NCBI GenBank assembly: GCA_030673735.1 | Contig: DAOVIK010000042.1 | Location: 1-9,953, forward strand | Length of the DNA: 9,953 nt | Reading direction: 5' to 3' | Source of the DNA: Anaerolineae bacterium | Lineage (GTDB): Bacteria > Chloroflexota > Anaerolineae > Anaerolineales > E44-bin32 | Part shown: positions 1 through 6,417 of the stretch, one piece after another | How positions within the stretch are numbered: position 1 is the stretch's first letter | How the letters are laid out: every line of letters starts with the position of its first letter | Notes under the pieces: generated by a model | The model's database searches: none | What the model was told of the DNA's origin: nothing | What the model saw: only the letters and a program-made list of their open reading frames with translations | Program-made: the position numbers and the translations under genes

Positions 1-192
1 GACCTTCTTGAGTACGGGTAAGCCGGTCTTGGTCTCTGCGACCTTGTAGCCGGCCGGAACCGCGTCCAGGGCGCCCTCTTTCTCCTCTTTGGCAAAGAAG
101 TAGAGAGTCTGCGTCTTGCCGGTGGACGTCACTCTTGACCGGCTGTGCAGGATGTAGGTTGCGCCTTTCGAGTTAGTGAACGTGAAGGCCAT
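1..192 (-). CDS. Small conserved-type hypothetical protein, C-terminus cut by window edge
   Basis: The reading frame is open from an ATG at 192 to the window edge and gives 64 residues starting MAFTFTNSKGATYILHS. A GGAG-type ribosome binding site (AAAGGAG) lies 8 nt upstream of this ATG, which decides the start. Another ATG at 197 is out of frame. The protein is compact and basic, with a Lys/Glu-rich stretch (residues about 35-39) and the ending VAETKTGLPVLKK. It looks like a family of roughly 65-residue bacterial proteins of unknown function whose members share the TFTNSKG start and the KTG-LP-LKK end, so the stop codon probably lies just beyond the left edge. That family memory is not checked here. 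There is no signal peptide or membrane segment, so it is probably cytoplasmic. No function can be assigned. Confidence 0.8.
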   Translation of the reverse strand, partial: MAFTFTNSKGATYILHSRSRVTSTGKTQTLYFFAKEEKEGALDAVPAGYKVAETKTGLPVLKKV

Positions 193-427
193 TTCATGAG
201 CTCCTTTCGTTGGCTAGCATATGCCATATGATCTGACCATTTGCCGTCATCGGACCAGTGAGTATGATCGTCCGGCTGTCAAGCTGTTTCGTTGTGGCGA
301 GGATCTTAGCCCCTTGCCATGGGACCGTTTCCCTGCGATGTCACGTTCCCTGCATAGTCTTCAGGGCAGGATCGCTAATGAGCAGGATTCATAGCCCCTA
401 TCCGATGATGATAGTTTCGGCAATCTC

Positions 428-461
428 CAATACAAGCATTGCTATCTACAATACAAGCATT
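428..461. repeat. Two direct copies of a 13-bp sequence, 21-bp period
   Basis: CAATACAAGCATT occurs at 428-440 and again at 449-461, with 8 unrelated bases between. The 21-bp period places both copies on the same helix face (two turns). It could be a paired protein-binding site or a small slippage duplication. No gene starts close enough to assign a target. Confidence 0.6.
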
Positions 462-552
462 CCTGCGCTGGTTCCTGAGTGCCGCGATTCGGTGTTGACC
501 AGAGCGCGCAGGTGGCTACACCCCCTTCCTGAGTTCGGCGATTTCTGGAGAT

Positions 553-610
553 GACGAATGCAATGCGAACTTCAAGCGGTGCTTATGGTCAAGTTTGCAT
601 GCCATTCGTC
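553..610. repeat. Imperfect inverted repeat, 20-bp arms with 18-bp centre
   Basis: The left arm at 553-572 (begins GACGAATG, ends AACTT) is the reverse complement of the right arm at 591-610 (begins AAGTT, ends CATTCGTC) at 17 of 20 positions. The centre is 573-590. There is no T-run after either arm, so it does not look like a standard intrinsic terminator. The outer 8 bp and inner 5 bp match perfectly, as in the ends of a small non-autonomous element or in a structured RNA. No target-site duplication was identified by eye. Confidence 0.6.
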
Positions 611-766
611 CCGTAAGAGACTATAGCACGTCTGCGGCGTAATGCAAAGCCCTATTCAAGCCTCTTTTCCTAGGGGCAAATAGTACCGAAATCCCCCTGC
701 AAGACGATCTGTCCTTGCATGGCTAGGGCATGTGGGCGATATGCGTTCTTCTCTGCAACTGAGAGA

Positions 767-1396
767 TCAATCTCCACCATTGGGGACGGCCCAAGGAACC
801 ATCTCCTCGTCTCCTCCGGGGATAATCACCTGATAAACTCGCCAATTTCCACTCGGGGCTTGAATCATGCGGAAGACAACCTCGCCTGGGATGCCCTCGA
901 CCTCGGCGATCACGTCTACGGTTTCGTCATGATCCTCGAATTCAATCGGTTCGCTGTCGATGATGGCTACTTCTCCACTCAGATCGATCAGAAGAACATC
1001 ATGCCTCTTGGCGGCCAGCATGATCTGATCGAACACGTACCATGAATCATCTATATGCTCCCCTTCTCCGAGCCCTTCAGCGAACGTCGTCACATCATCG
1101 CGAATACGTTCAAAGGAGTCAGGTTGGATCATGTATGAGTAATCCAGCAAGCGTAGGCGTTGAAGGAAGATGAATTGCGATCGAGTGGATAGCACAAGAT
1201 AGACAGTGAGGAAGTCATCCCGGGCGAACGCGTCTGTAAAGGTCGTAACCGCGATCTCAGGAGTGCTCAAGTCCAACGTATCATAGAACGTCCGGCCTTG
1301 CTCTTCTTGATCGAGCCCCAAGATGCTTGCTGTCGAACAAGCGGCAAGCACAATCCAAGCGCAAAGAACTGGGAGTAAGATCGCTCTTCTAGACAT
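767..1396 (-). CDS. Hypothetical lipoprotein, 209 residues
   Basis: This is a predicted secreted lipoprotein. Arg3-Arg4 and a hydrophobic stretch precede the lipobox LAAC, with Cys20 as the lipidated residue, so it should be anchored on the outside of the cytoplasmic membrane. The mature part begins with a short acidic linker. A helical segment follows (about residues 44-60, STPEIAVTTFTDAFARDDF), then a strand-rich C-terminal half ending in a segment like GNWRVYQVI. This helix-then-sheet layout and the final W-x-V strand resemble the NTF2/SnoaL-like fold of small extracytoplasmic proteins, but I cannot confirm the family. The ATG at 1396 is supported by AAAGGA 7 nt upstream. It is rich in Asp and Glu. 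A strong hairpin at 1515-1549 lies between it and the upstream 68-residue gene, so the two may be separate transcription units. Function unknown. Confidence 0.85.
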   Translation of the reverse strand: MSRRAILLPVLCAWIVLAACSTASILGLDQEEQGRTFYDTLDLSTPEIAVTTFTDAFARDDFLTVYLVLSTRSQFIFLQRLRLLDYSYMIQPDSFERIRDDVTTFAEGLGEGEHIDDSWYVFDQIMLAAKRHDVLLIDLSGEVAIIDSEPIEFEDHDETVDVIAEVEGIPGEVVFRMIQAPSGNWRVYQVIIPGGDEEMVPWAVPNGGD

Positions 1397-1514
1397 GCCG
1401 ATGTCCTTTCCAAGCCGGGTAAAAGCATTTACTCAAAGATAGCCTTCGGCGGATGAGCGAATTCGAGGTTGAGAAGAGTCGTGGATGCAAAGGAATGCTG
1501 CGTGGGATGAATAC

Positions 1515-1549
1515 TCCACCGGCAGACAGGCAAGCTGTCTGCCGGTGGA
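1515..1549 (-). terminator. Perfect 15-bp stem, 5-nt loop hairpin
   Basis: TCCACCGGCAGACAG (1515-1529) and its exact reverse complement (1535-1549) flank the 5-nt loop GCAAG. The hairpin lies about 70 nt downstream of the 68-residue membrane protein gene and about 120 bp upstream of the lipoprotein start. A run of T is lacking on both sides, so factor-independent termination in the E. coli style is doubtful. It may act as a T-less terminator, a transcript-end stabiliser, or a bidirectional block. The structure is certain; the role is inferred. Confidence 0.5.
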
Positions 1550-1620
1550 TTCGATGAGCAACGTCCGGCGCCCAAGGCTTGCTAGGGAGGCTCGCTTGGA
1601 AGGCTAGCGGAACTCGTGAG

Positions 1621-1827
1621 CTATGACCGTCCCAGCCACCACTTGTAGATGAAATACCAAGCCACGACGAGCACTGCAGCGACGATGAGCCCCAGCCAGA
1701 AGTAGAGTTCTCGCAAGAGCCCGGGGAAGATGACGCCAATAGTTATGTCGGCTGCGAGAATGATTAGGAACACTCCAATCAGCCAGAATCGCATCATCCG
1801 TAATCGACCTGCTTTGTCTTCTTCCAT
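1621..1827 (-). CDS. Small two-helix membrane protein, 68 residues
   Basis: A charged N-terminus (MEEDKAGRLRMMR) is followed by two hydrophobic segments, about residues 14-33 and 41-62, joined by a short turn containing Pro35 and Arg39. It ends in KWWLGRS. This is a helical hairpin integral membrane protein with both ends probably in the cytoplasm (positive charges at residues 8-13 and 62-67). The ribosome binding site AGGAGG sits 8 nt before the ATG at 1827, an almost ideal site that strongly supports a real gene despite its size. It is followed by the hairpin at 1515-1549. Nothing in the sequence identifies a function. The ABC permease gene upstream ends about 195 bp away, so co-transcription is possible but not shown. 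Confidence 0.8.
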   Translation of the reverse strand: MEEDKAGRLRMMRFWLIGVFLIILAADITIGVIFPGLLRELYFWLGLIVAAVLVVAWYFIYKWWLGRS

Positions 1828-2022
1828 GAAGGCATCCTCCTAAATGTGGTGGTTTCTTGGATAATGCTAGTGCAGTTTGCGTTTGGACACAAGCGCATAA
1901 AAGGATGATTATGTAAAGAAAAGAAGACCGGCAAGATTGGGGATAGCCCTGGTCCGAAGCATAGTCTGCACTCTCCCTGGCAGCGATTGGCGGGATTTTG
2001 TTTTGCTACTCTTGGAAGAAGA

Positions 2023-3192
2023 TCACTGTGCCTTAAGCTGAGTACGATTGAACAACCAAACCCCTGCGGCGAAATAGAGAACCGAAAGGAAAGTCAGCGC
2101 GCCCAGTTCGAAGAGAATTGCTTCCAGCCCCGCACCCAAAGTGAACACCTTGTTCATCGCCACCACGGCATGCGTGGGTGGCAGAATGTCGAAAAGGCTG
2201 ATTGTGCGCTCGCCGATGGTGAAGAGCGGAATGCTATTCACAGGGTAAATCGCGCCGGAGAAGAACATGTAGAGAGTCATGGGGAAATTGGCGATGATGA
2301 AGGCTTGCGAGACAGTCTTGGAGATACAAGCCACGATCATTCCCGTGCCGATGACGGACAGGGAGGTGAGTATCCCGATCAGGATCGCCAGCCACAACGC
2401 GCCATGGCTGCGGAAGCCCATTGCTTCAGCGCAGAAGAAGGTGAGAAGCACCTGCACAATGGCGATAACGATGAGAGCCAGGGTGGTTCCGCCAAGATAG
2501 TCGAGAGCCGTCATGCCTGAGATTTGCAAACGCCGCAGTGTCCCGCTTTCGATCTCTCGTGCGATTGCCATGGATGCTTGAAAGATCAGCATCACGACGG
2601 CAAAGATGAACAGTCCCGGCACATAGATCTCGAACTCACTGCGCTCGGCAGATACTCCCAAGGCGATTTCCGTAATGCTGACCGGCCCAGGTTGTTGCGT
2701 GGCCTCCTGAATATATTCATCCAGGGTTGCATTGGCCATCACGGCGGCAATGATGTAGGGCTGGCTCGTGAGATCTCCGATGAAGATCACTTCCGAAGGT
2801 TCCGGCTGGTTGCCTAAAACGGTCTCTTTGATGCTGTTCGAAAGATCCTCGGGCAGAATCAGCAAGGCATCCGCATCGCGATCGTGAATCCGCCTCTCCG
2901 CAGCGGCCCTGTCCGTGATCTGCTCGACATCAAGAATCGGGTTTCCACTGGCGTGGGTGACACCTTCCAGGGCTTGGATGATGTCATCCCCGCAGGATAA
3001 CCATGACCCATCCGCCATCTGAACTGTGCGGTCATGGTTCTGAACGAGCAAAATGAAGGTCGTGGAATAGCTGGGGAAGAACAATCCATACAGAAGCACG
3101 AAGAACGGAGCGAATGCAAGGCTAAGGCTGAGCACGAGCGGGTCACGCAAGTGCTCCTTCATGCTCTTGGCGAATATGCTCAGGAGTCTCAT
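2023..3192 (-). CDS. ABC-2 type exporter permease, 389 residues
   Basis: This is the membrane subunit of an ABC exporter working with the ATPase encoded just upstream. The topology is typical of the ABC-2 subfamily with a large outside domain. TM1 is at about 19-39, followed by roughly 150 residues of extracytoplasmic domain (about 40-188). Five more membrane segments follow at about 190-210, 236-257, 265-289, 297-318 and 359-381. After TM2 comes the cytoplasmic coupling segment REIESGTLRRLQISG (about 212-226), a hallmark of these permeases that contacts the ATPase. The segment FSGAIYPVNSIP (about 311-322) is also typical. The start ATG at 3192 overlaps the ATPase stop in ATGA, implying translational coupling. 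The substrate cannot be read from sequence; drug, lipid or antimicrobial peptide export are possible. The family assignment is firm, the substrate unknown. Confidence 0.93.
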   Translation of the reverse strand: MRLLSIFAKSMKEHLRDPLVLSLSLAFAPFFVLLYGLFFPSYSTTFILLVQNHDRTVQMADGSWLSCGDDIIQALEGVTHASGNPILDVEQITDRAAAERRIHDRDADALLILPEDLSNSIKETVLGNQPEPSEVIFIGDLTSQPYIIAAVMANATLDEYIQEATQQPGPVSITEIALGVSAERSEFEIYVPGLFIFAVVMLIFQASMAIAREIESGTLRRLQISGMTALDYLGGTTLALIVIAIVQVLLTFFCAEAMGFRSHGALWLAILIGILTSLSVIGTGMIVACISKTVSQAFIIANFPMTLYMFFSGAIYPVNSIPLFTIGERTISLFDILPPTHAVVAMNKVFTLGAGLEAILFELGALTFLSVLYFAAGVWLFNRTQLKAQ

Positions 3193-4136
3193 GTGCGGAG
3201 TCTTCGCCCGGTATGATGGATGAAAACGTCTTCAAGCGTGGTTTGACGCATTCGCATCTCGCCGAAATCCGCGCCAGCCTCGGCCAGCATCTCTACAATC
3301 GACGGCAGCCGCGCGGTCAACCGACTGCCGCGTATGTACAATGCCCCGCCGGAGGGATCGAATTCAGCCTTGCAGGCCAGCTCAGCTATCGCTGCTTCGA
3401 TGCTAACGGGGTCTCTTGGGCGGCCTTCTAGTTCGATTTCGAGGACGTCTTCTTCCCCGATACTTCGCTTTAGGGCTCTGGGCGTATCAAGCGCCAGGAG
3501 CACACCGTGGTCCATGATGGCAACCCGGTCCGATAAGCGATCGGCTTCATCCATGTTATGCGTGGTCAGGATGATGGTTTTCTTGCCAACAAATCCGCGG
3601 ATGTACTCTCGCACCATAACCCGGCTTTGTGGATCCAATCCAACCTCCGGCTCGTCGAGGAACACGATGTCCGGGTCATGCACCAGTGCCATTGCCACGT
3701 TGAGCCGTCGCTGCATGCCTCCTGACAGCTTGCGGGCTTGTTTCTTCCGGTTGTCGGATAATCCGAATTCCTCGAGCAGTCGATCGCCAGCGGCGCGCGC
3801 CTTTAATCGTTGCAGCCCATGCATCACGCCCACGAACTCTAGCTGCTCGGCACAATTCAGGCGGTCCCACAGCGCTACATCTTGAGGGCAAAGACCGATG
3901 CGTGAGCGCATGTCATTGCCCTTGCCTGAGATCGGAACTCCGTGGAGCGTGATCTGCCCGGCGTCTGGCTGAAGCAATCCGACCATCATGTTGATCGAGG
4001 TGGTCTTTCCTGCGCCATTCGGGCCCAGGAATCCAAGGATCTCACCGGCGTACACATCCAGGTTGAGGTTCTTGACGGCTGTCAAGGGACCGTAGGATTT
4101 CGTCAGTCCCTCAACGCGCATGACGACTTCGGTCAT
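3189..4136 (-). CDS. ABC exporter ATP-binding protein (DrrA/CcmA-like), 315 residues
   Basis: This is the nucleotide-binding subunit that powers the ABC-2 permease. All core motifs are visible: Walker A GPNGAGKTT (38-46), Q-loop Gln85, signature LSGGMQ (137-142), Walker B IVFLDE with catalytic Glu162, D-loop region GLDP (166-169), and the H-loop His193 in TTHNMDEADRLSD. The C-terminal 85 residues form the extra domain usual in the DrrA-type group and end in the conserved TTLEDVFIHHTGR. The residue after DEP is Glu164, where relatives usually have Thr. It is the first gene of a two-gene operon and overlaps the permease start by 4 bp. The ribosome binding site is modest (AAGG about 10 nt before ATG). 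An inverted repeat at 4228-4243, about 90 bp upstream, is a candidate operator. Export direction follows from the family. Confidence 0.95.
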   Translation of the reverse strand: MTEVVMRVEGLTKSYGPLTAVKNLNLDVYAGEILGFLGPNGAGKTTSINMMVGLLQPDAGQITLHGVPISGKGNDMRSRIGLCPQDVALWDRLNCAEQLEFVGVMHGLQRLKARAAGDRLLEEFGLSDNRKKQARKLSGGMQRRLNVAMALVHDPDIVFLDEPEVGLDPQSRVMVREYIRGFVGKKTIILTTHNMDEADRLSDRVAIMDHGVLLALDTPRALKRSIGEEDVLEIELEGRPRDPVSIEAAIAELACKAEFDPSGGALYIRGSRLTARLPSIVEMLAEAGADFGEMRMRQTTLEDVFIHHTGRRLRT

Positions 4137-4227
4137 CGTTATAGTGCCTTGTGCGTGTTCAAGCTATGTCCTAATTCCGAATGGCTGATACTATCTCCGC
4201 CTTGGATGAGATGCGCTGCGCGCCTTT

Positions 4228-4243
4228 TATCATGACTATGATA
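4228..4243. promoter_or_regulatory. Operator-like dyad upstream of the ABC operon
   Basis: TATCAT-GACT-ATGATA forms a perfect 6-bp inverted repeat with a 4-bp centre, about 92 bp before the ATPase start. The size and symmetry suit a dimeric repressor or activator such as those of the TetR, MarR or GntR families. No regulator gene is visible in the window and no clear promoter hexamers could be fixed next to it, so regulation is an inference. A 10-bp palindrome CGCCATGGCG lies nearby at 4275-4284. Confidence 0.35.
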
Positions 4244-4350
4244 CACAGATTTGCCACCGATGCACTATGCTTACCGCCATGGCGAGGTGATAAAACGCAT
4301 GCTATTGAGAACTTCCCTTCGGGAAGGAAAGGAGACGAAATGGATTAGCA

Positions 4351-4382
4351 ATATGGGTGAGGCTCGAAGGCTTCACCCATAT
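4351..4382. terminator. Hairpin with 13-bp arms between the DUF1801 gene and the ABC operon
   Basis: ATATGGGTGAGGC (4351-4363) pairs with GCTTCACCCATAT (4370-4382) around a 6-nt loop. In plus-strand RNA all 13 pairs form, one of them G-U. In minus-strand RNA one A-C mismatch remains. It lies 32 nt downstream of the DUF1801 stop codon and about 215 bp upstream of the ABC ATPase start, so it probably separates the two minus-strand units. There is no T-run. Confidence 0.4.
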
Positions 4383-4390
4383 GAGAAATC

Positions 4391-4406
4391 GAAGTGTTGA
4401 CACTTC
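4391..4406 (-). terminator. Short dyad 7 nt after the DUF1801 stop codon
   Basis: GAAGTGT and ACACTTC form a 7-bp inverted repeat with a 2-bp centre. As minus-strand RNA it makes a 6-bp stem with loop TCAA, followed by GATTTCTC. It could be a weak terminator acting together with the larger hairpin at 4351-4382, or a protein-binding palindrome. The structure is visible; the role is inferred. Confidence 0.3.
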
Positions 4407-4413
4407 CCTGTGC

Positions 4414-4785
4414 TTACGGAGTCTTTGTTGGATCTCCCTTCTGCATGTTCAGTTTGATGGCTTGATGGATGAAGCCGGTGAAGGCTTCATGATCGATGTC
4501 GGCGACGTTTGACAGCCTAACGTGACGCATCTTATCGCCCGATCCCTGCAACAATCCCTTTGCGTCCTGGATATCCACGCCCCGCCAGAAACCGAAATTG
4601 ACGGAGATCTTGAAGGCCTTGATGTAGGCGAAGGGGCCGTTTAATTCGTAGACCGGCTGCGCCCACTTGATGGATTCCTCGGCTTCGGGCGCCGCTTCGA
4701 CCACGATCCTCCTGACTTGTGCGACGATTTCCCCTTGCCAGGGCTCAAGTTCCGCGATGTACTCTTCGACGGTCTTCTTTGACAC
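4414..4785 (-). CDS. DUF1801 (YdhG-like) domain protein, 123 residues from a GTG start
   Basis: This is a small cytoplasmic protein of the DUF1801 family, known from sequence and structure but without an agreed biochemical function. The N-terminal helix MSKKTVEEYIAELEPWQGE is followed by the family core APEAEESIKWAQPVYELNG and the strands FAYIKAFKISVNFGFWRG. A helical C-terminus with DIDHEAFTGFIHQAIKLN ends the protein. The start is placed at GTG 4785 because GGAGG lies 6 nt before it, and family members begin at this point. An in-frame ATG at 4863 would add 26 residues but has no ribosome binding site. A TAGAAT -10-like hexamer at 4818-4823 lies between the two starts and fits the shorter form. 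The gene stands alone between the hydA terminator and the hairpins at 4351-4406, with no link to pyrimidine catabolism apparent. Confidence 0.85.
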   Translation of the reverse strand: MSKKTVEEYIAELEPWQGEIVAQVRRIVVEAAPEAEESIKWAQPVYELNGPFAYIKAFKISVNFGFWRGVDIQDAKGLLQGSGDKMRHVRLSNVADIDHEAFTGFIHQAIKLNMQKGDPTKTP

Positions 4786-4896
4786 TTCATACCTCCGAGG
4801 TTCACCCCGGTACTCACATTCTAGCGAAACACTGGCGCTTTCTGTCGTTAGCCTCATTACCAAGAATTAATGCTGGATAGCGCCCATAACTCAAAC

Positions 4897-4929
4897 GGGA
4901 GAGCATCCCTCTTCACAGAATGCTCTCCC
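4897..4929 (-). terminator. Terminator-like hairpin after hydA
   Basis: GGGAGAGCAT (4897-4906) and ATGCTCTCCC (4920-4929) are perfect 10-bp inverted arms with a 13-nt loop, starting 25 nt beyond the hydA stop codon. On the minus strand the stem is followed by GTTTGAGTT, a weak T-rich tail. This most likely ends the pyrimidine operon transcript and separates it from the DUF1801 gene. Confidence 0.55.
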
Positions 4930-4954
4930 CTGACGTATTGTATCGATGATCCAT

Positions 4955-6328
4955 TCACAGATGGATCGGACTGCGCTTCAAGAATTTTCCGGCCCCATCT
5001 TCCCCGACGAACTTGTTGTCCCTGACGATCACCTTTCCGCGCTGTAGCACTACGGCCGGGTAGCCAGTGACGGTGACGTCTTCGTAAGGGCTGTGGTCTA
5101 CATTCATGTGCAGGTTCTCTTTGCTCAGCTTGTGCTTCTTCTTGGGATCCCACAGCACAAGATCGGCGTCGGCGCCGATGGCGATGGTGCCCTTGCGCGG
5201 GAGCAGGCCGAACAAGCGCGCCGGCCCAGTGGAAACCAACTCAACGAAGCGGTTCACCGAGAACAATCCCTCGTTGACCCCGAAGTGATAGATAAGCGGA
5301 AGCCTCGTTTCAACGCCAGGCATGCCGTTGGGGATCTTGGAGAAATCGTCTTTCCCCATGTCCTTTTGGCCCACGAAATTGAAGGGACAGTGGTCCGTGC
5401 CCACGGCCTGCAGATCACCGCTGGCCAGTCCCTTCCACAAAGCCTCGGAATTCCCCTTCGGTCGTAGCGGCGGCGACATGACAAACTTTGCGCCCTCGAA
5501 GTTGGGCTCCTCATACTTCTCCATTGAGAACATCAGATACTGCGGGCAGGTTTCTCCATAGACCTTGAAGCCCTGGGACCGACCTTCCTTGAGCGCTTCC
5601 AGGGCATCGGCGCTGCTCATGTGCACAACGTACAAGGGCGCGCCAGTCATGCCTGCCAGCACCACCGCGCGATGCGTGGCTTCCGCTTCAGCTTCGGGAG
5701 GGTGGCTCAGCGCATGCCAGATTGGTTCCTTCTTTCCCTCAGCCACATGTTTGTTGATCAGATAATTCAGAACGTCGCCGTTCTCGGCGTGCACGGTGAT
5801 CAGTCCCCCGATCTCCTTGGCTCGCAGCAAGGCGCGATAAAGGGTCTCGTCGTCGACCATGAAGCTGCCTTTGTAGGCCATGAAGATCTTGAAGCTTGGC
5901 ACGCCGAATTCCACCATGTCGCCCATCTCGGCCATGCGATCGTCATCCATGGAGCCTATGGCCACATGCATGCCGTAATCGATGCAAGCTTTTCCGGCGG
6001 CTTTCTCGAGCCAGATGTCGAGCGCCTCGCGAAGGGTTTGCCCCGCGCCCTGAATTGCGAAATCGATGATCGTGGTGGTTCCGCCGCAAGCTGCGGCGAT
6101 GGTTCCGGTGCGGAAATCGTCAGCTGAGATGGATCCCATGAATGGCAGTTCCATGTGTGTGTGGGGATCGATACCGCCCGGCATGACGTACTTCCCCTTT
6201 GCATCGATGGTTTCATCGCCCGAAAGGTCCTTGCCGATCAAGGCGATGCTCTCGCCCTCAATGCCGATGTCGGCTTGATAAGTCTCGGTGGCGGTCACGA
6301 TCATACCGTTCTTGATCACCAGGTCCAT
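4955..6328 (-). CDS. hydA: Dihydropyrimidinase / D-hydantoinase, 457 residues
   Basis: This cytoplasmic amidohydrolase opens the ring of dihydrouracil or dihydrothymine to N-carbamoyl-beta-alanine or its 2-methyl form, the second step of reductive pyrimidine breakdown. The binuclear metal site is complete: His56 and His58 in DPHTHME, the lysine to be carboxylated Lys147 in PSFKIFMAYKG, His180, His236 and Asp312. Tyr152, Ser285 and Asn334 match the substrate-contacting residues known from bacterial D-hydantoinases (each three lower than the Geobacillus stearothermophilus numbering). The length is normal. The strong ribosome binding site AAGGAGG lies 5 nt before ATG 6328. It is the last gene of the operon, 89 bp after preA, with a spacer holding two hairpins and a terminator-like hairpin downstream. 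Sequence alone cannot exclude a broad hydantoinase, but the neighbours point to dihydropyrimidine as substrate. Confidence 0.95.
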   Translation of the reverse strand: MDLVIKNGMIVTATETYQADIGIEGESIALIGKDLSGDETIDAKGKYVMPGGIDPHTHMELPFMGSISADDFRTGTIAAACGGTTTIIDFAIQGAGQTLREALDIWLEKAAGKACIDYGMHVAIGSMDDDRMAEMGDMVEFGVPSFKIFMAYKGSFMVDDETLYRALLRAKEIGGLITVHAENGDVLNYLINKHVAEGKKEPIWHALSHPPEAEAEATHRAVVLAGMTGAPLYVVHMSSADALEALKEGRSQGFKVYGETCPQYLMFSMEKYEEPNFEGAKFVMSPPLRPKGNSEALWKGLASGDLQAVGTDHCPFNFVGQKDMGKDDFSKIPNGMPGVETRLPLIYHFGVNEGLFSVNRFVELVSTGPARLFGLLPRKGTIAIGADADLVLWDPKKKHKLSKENLHMNVDHSPYEDVTVTGYPAVVLQRGKVIVRDNKFVGEDGAGKFLKRSPIHL

Positions 6329-6345
6329 GCTAGCCTCCTTACGAT

Positions 6346-6406
6346 GTGCTGCCTGCGTTAAGGCAGCACGAGGTCATGAAGAGCCGCGACAATCTCTAGG
6401 CGGCTC
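6346..6406 (-). promoter_or_regulatory. Two consecutive hairpins in the preA-hydA spacer
   Basis: GTGCTGCCT (6346-6354) and AGGCAGCAC (6361-6369) make a perfect 9-bp stem with a 6-nt loop. GAGCCGC (6381-6387) and GCGGCTC (6400-6406) make a perfect 7-bp stem with a 12-nt loop. Both lie in the 89-bp gap. The first ends about 10 nt before the hydA ribosome binding site. Likely roles are partial termination, RNA processing or transcript stabilisation that sets HydA level relative to PreA. No long T-run is present. Confidence 0.45.
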
Positions 6407-6417
6407 GCGAGAGGATT

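Larger units (their letters stand above)
193..766. other. Gene-poor intergenic stretch of about 570 bp
   Basis: This lies between the start of the small protein gene and the stop codon of the 209-residue lipoprotein gene. I see no convincing gene in it. A 98-codon frame at 258-554 on the plus strand would begin with GTG, has no ribosome binding site and encodes an unconvincing Cys/Arg-rich protein. The stretch contains CATATG twice at 218-230 (7-bp spacing) near the small gene's leader, a 13-bp direct repeat at 428-461, and a long imperfect inverted repeat at 553-610. Just downstream of the lipoprotein stop codon, on the minus strand, a weak TCTCT/AGAGA stem could form; it has no T-run. Confidence 0.5.

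Noticed and set aside
277..282. TTGACA on the minus strand as a -35 for the left-edge small gene
   Set aside because: No -10-like hexamer occurs at 15-19 bp, so it cannot be supported as a promoter.
258..554. 98-codon plus-strand frame in the left intergenic stretch
   Set aside because: It starts at GTG with no ribosome binding site and encodes an irregular Cys/Arg-rich sequence without domain features. It spans the direct repeat and ends next to the inverted repeat.
746..766. Small stem just after the 209-residue lipoprotein stop codon as a terminator
   Set aside because: The stem is only 5 bp with a 7-nt loop and no T-run; too weak to annotate as a terminator.
1389..1739. 116-codon minus-strand frame between the lipoprotein and the small membrane protein
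   Set aside because: It overlaps the better-supported 68-residue gene in another frame, reads through the perfect hairpin, and has a Ser-rich unstructured translation.
3334..3885. 183-codon plus-strand frame opposite the ABC ATPase
   Set aside because: It is antisense to a gene with all ABC motifs, and its Ser/Arg-rich translation is typical of a shadow frame.
5621..6127. 168-codon plus-strand frame opposite hydA
   Set aside because: It lies wholly within the well-supported hydA gene and has no ribosome binding site or recognisable domain.
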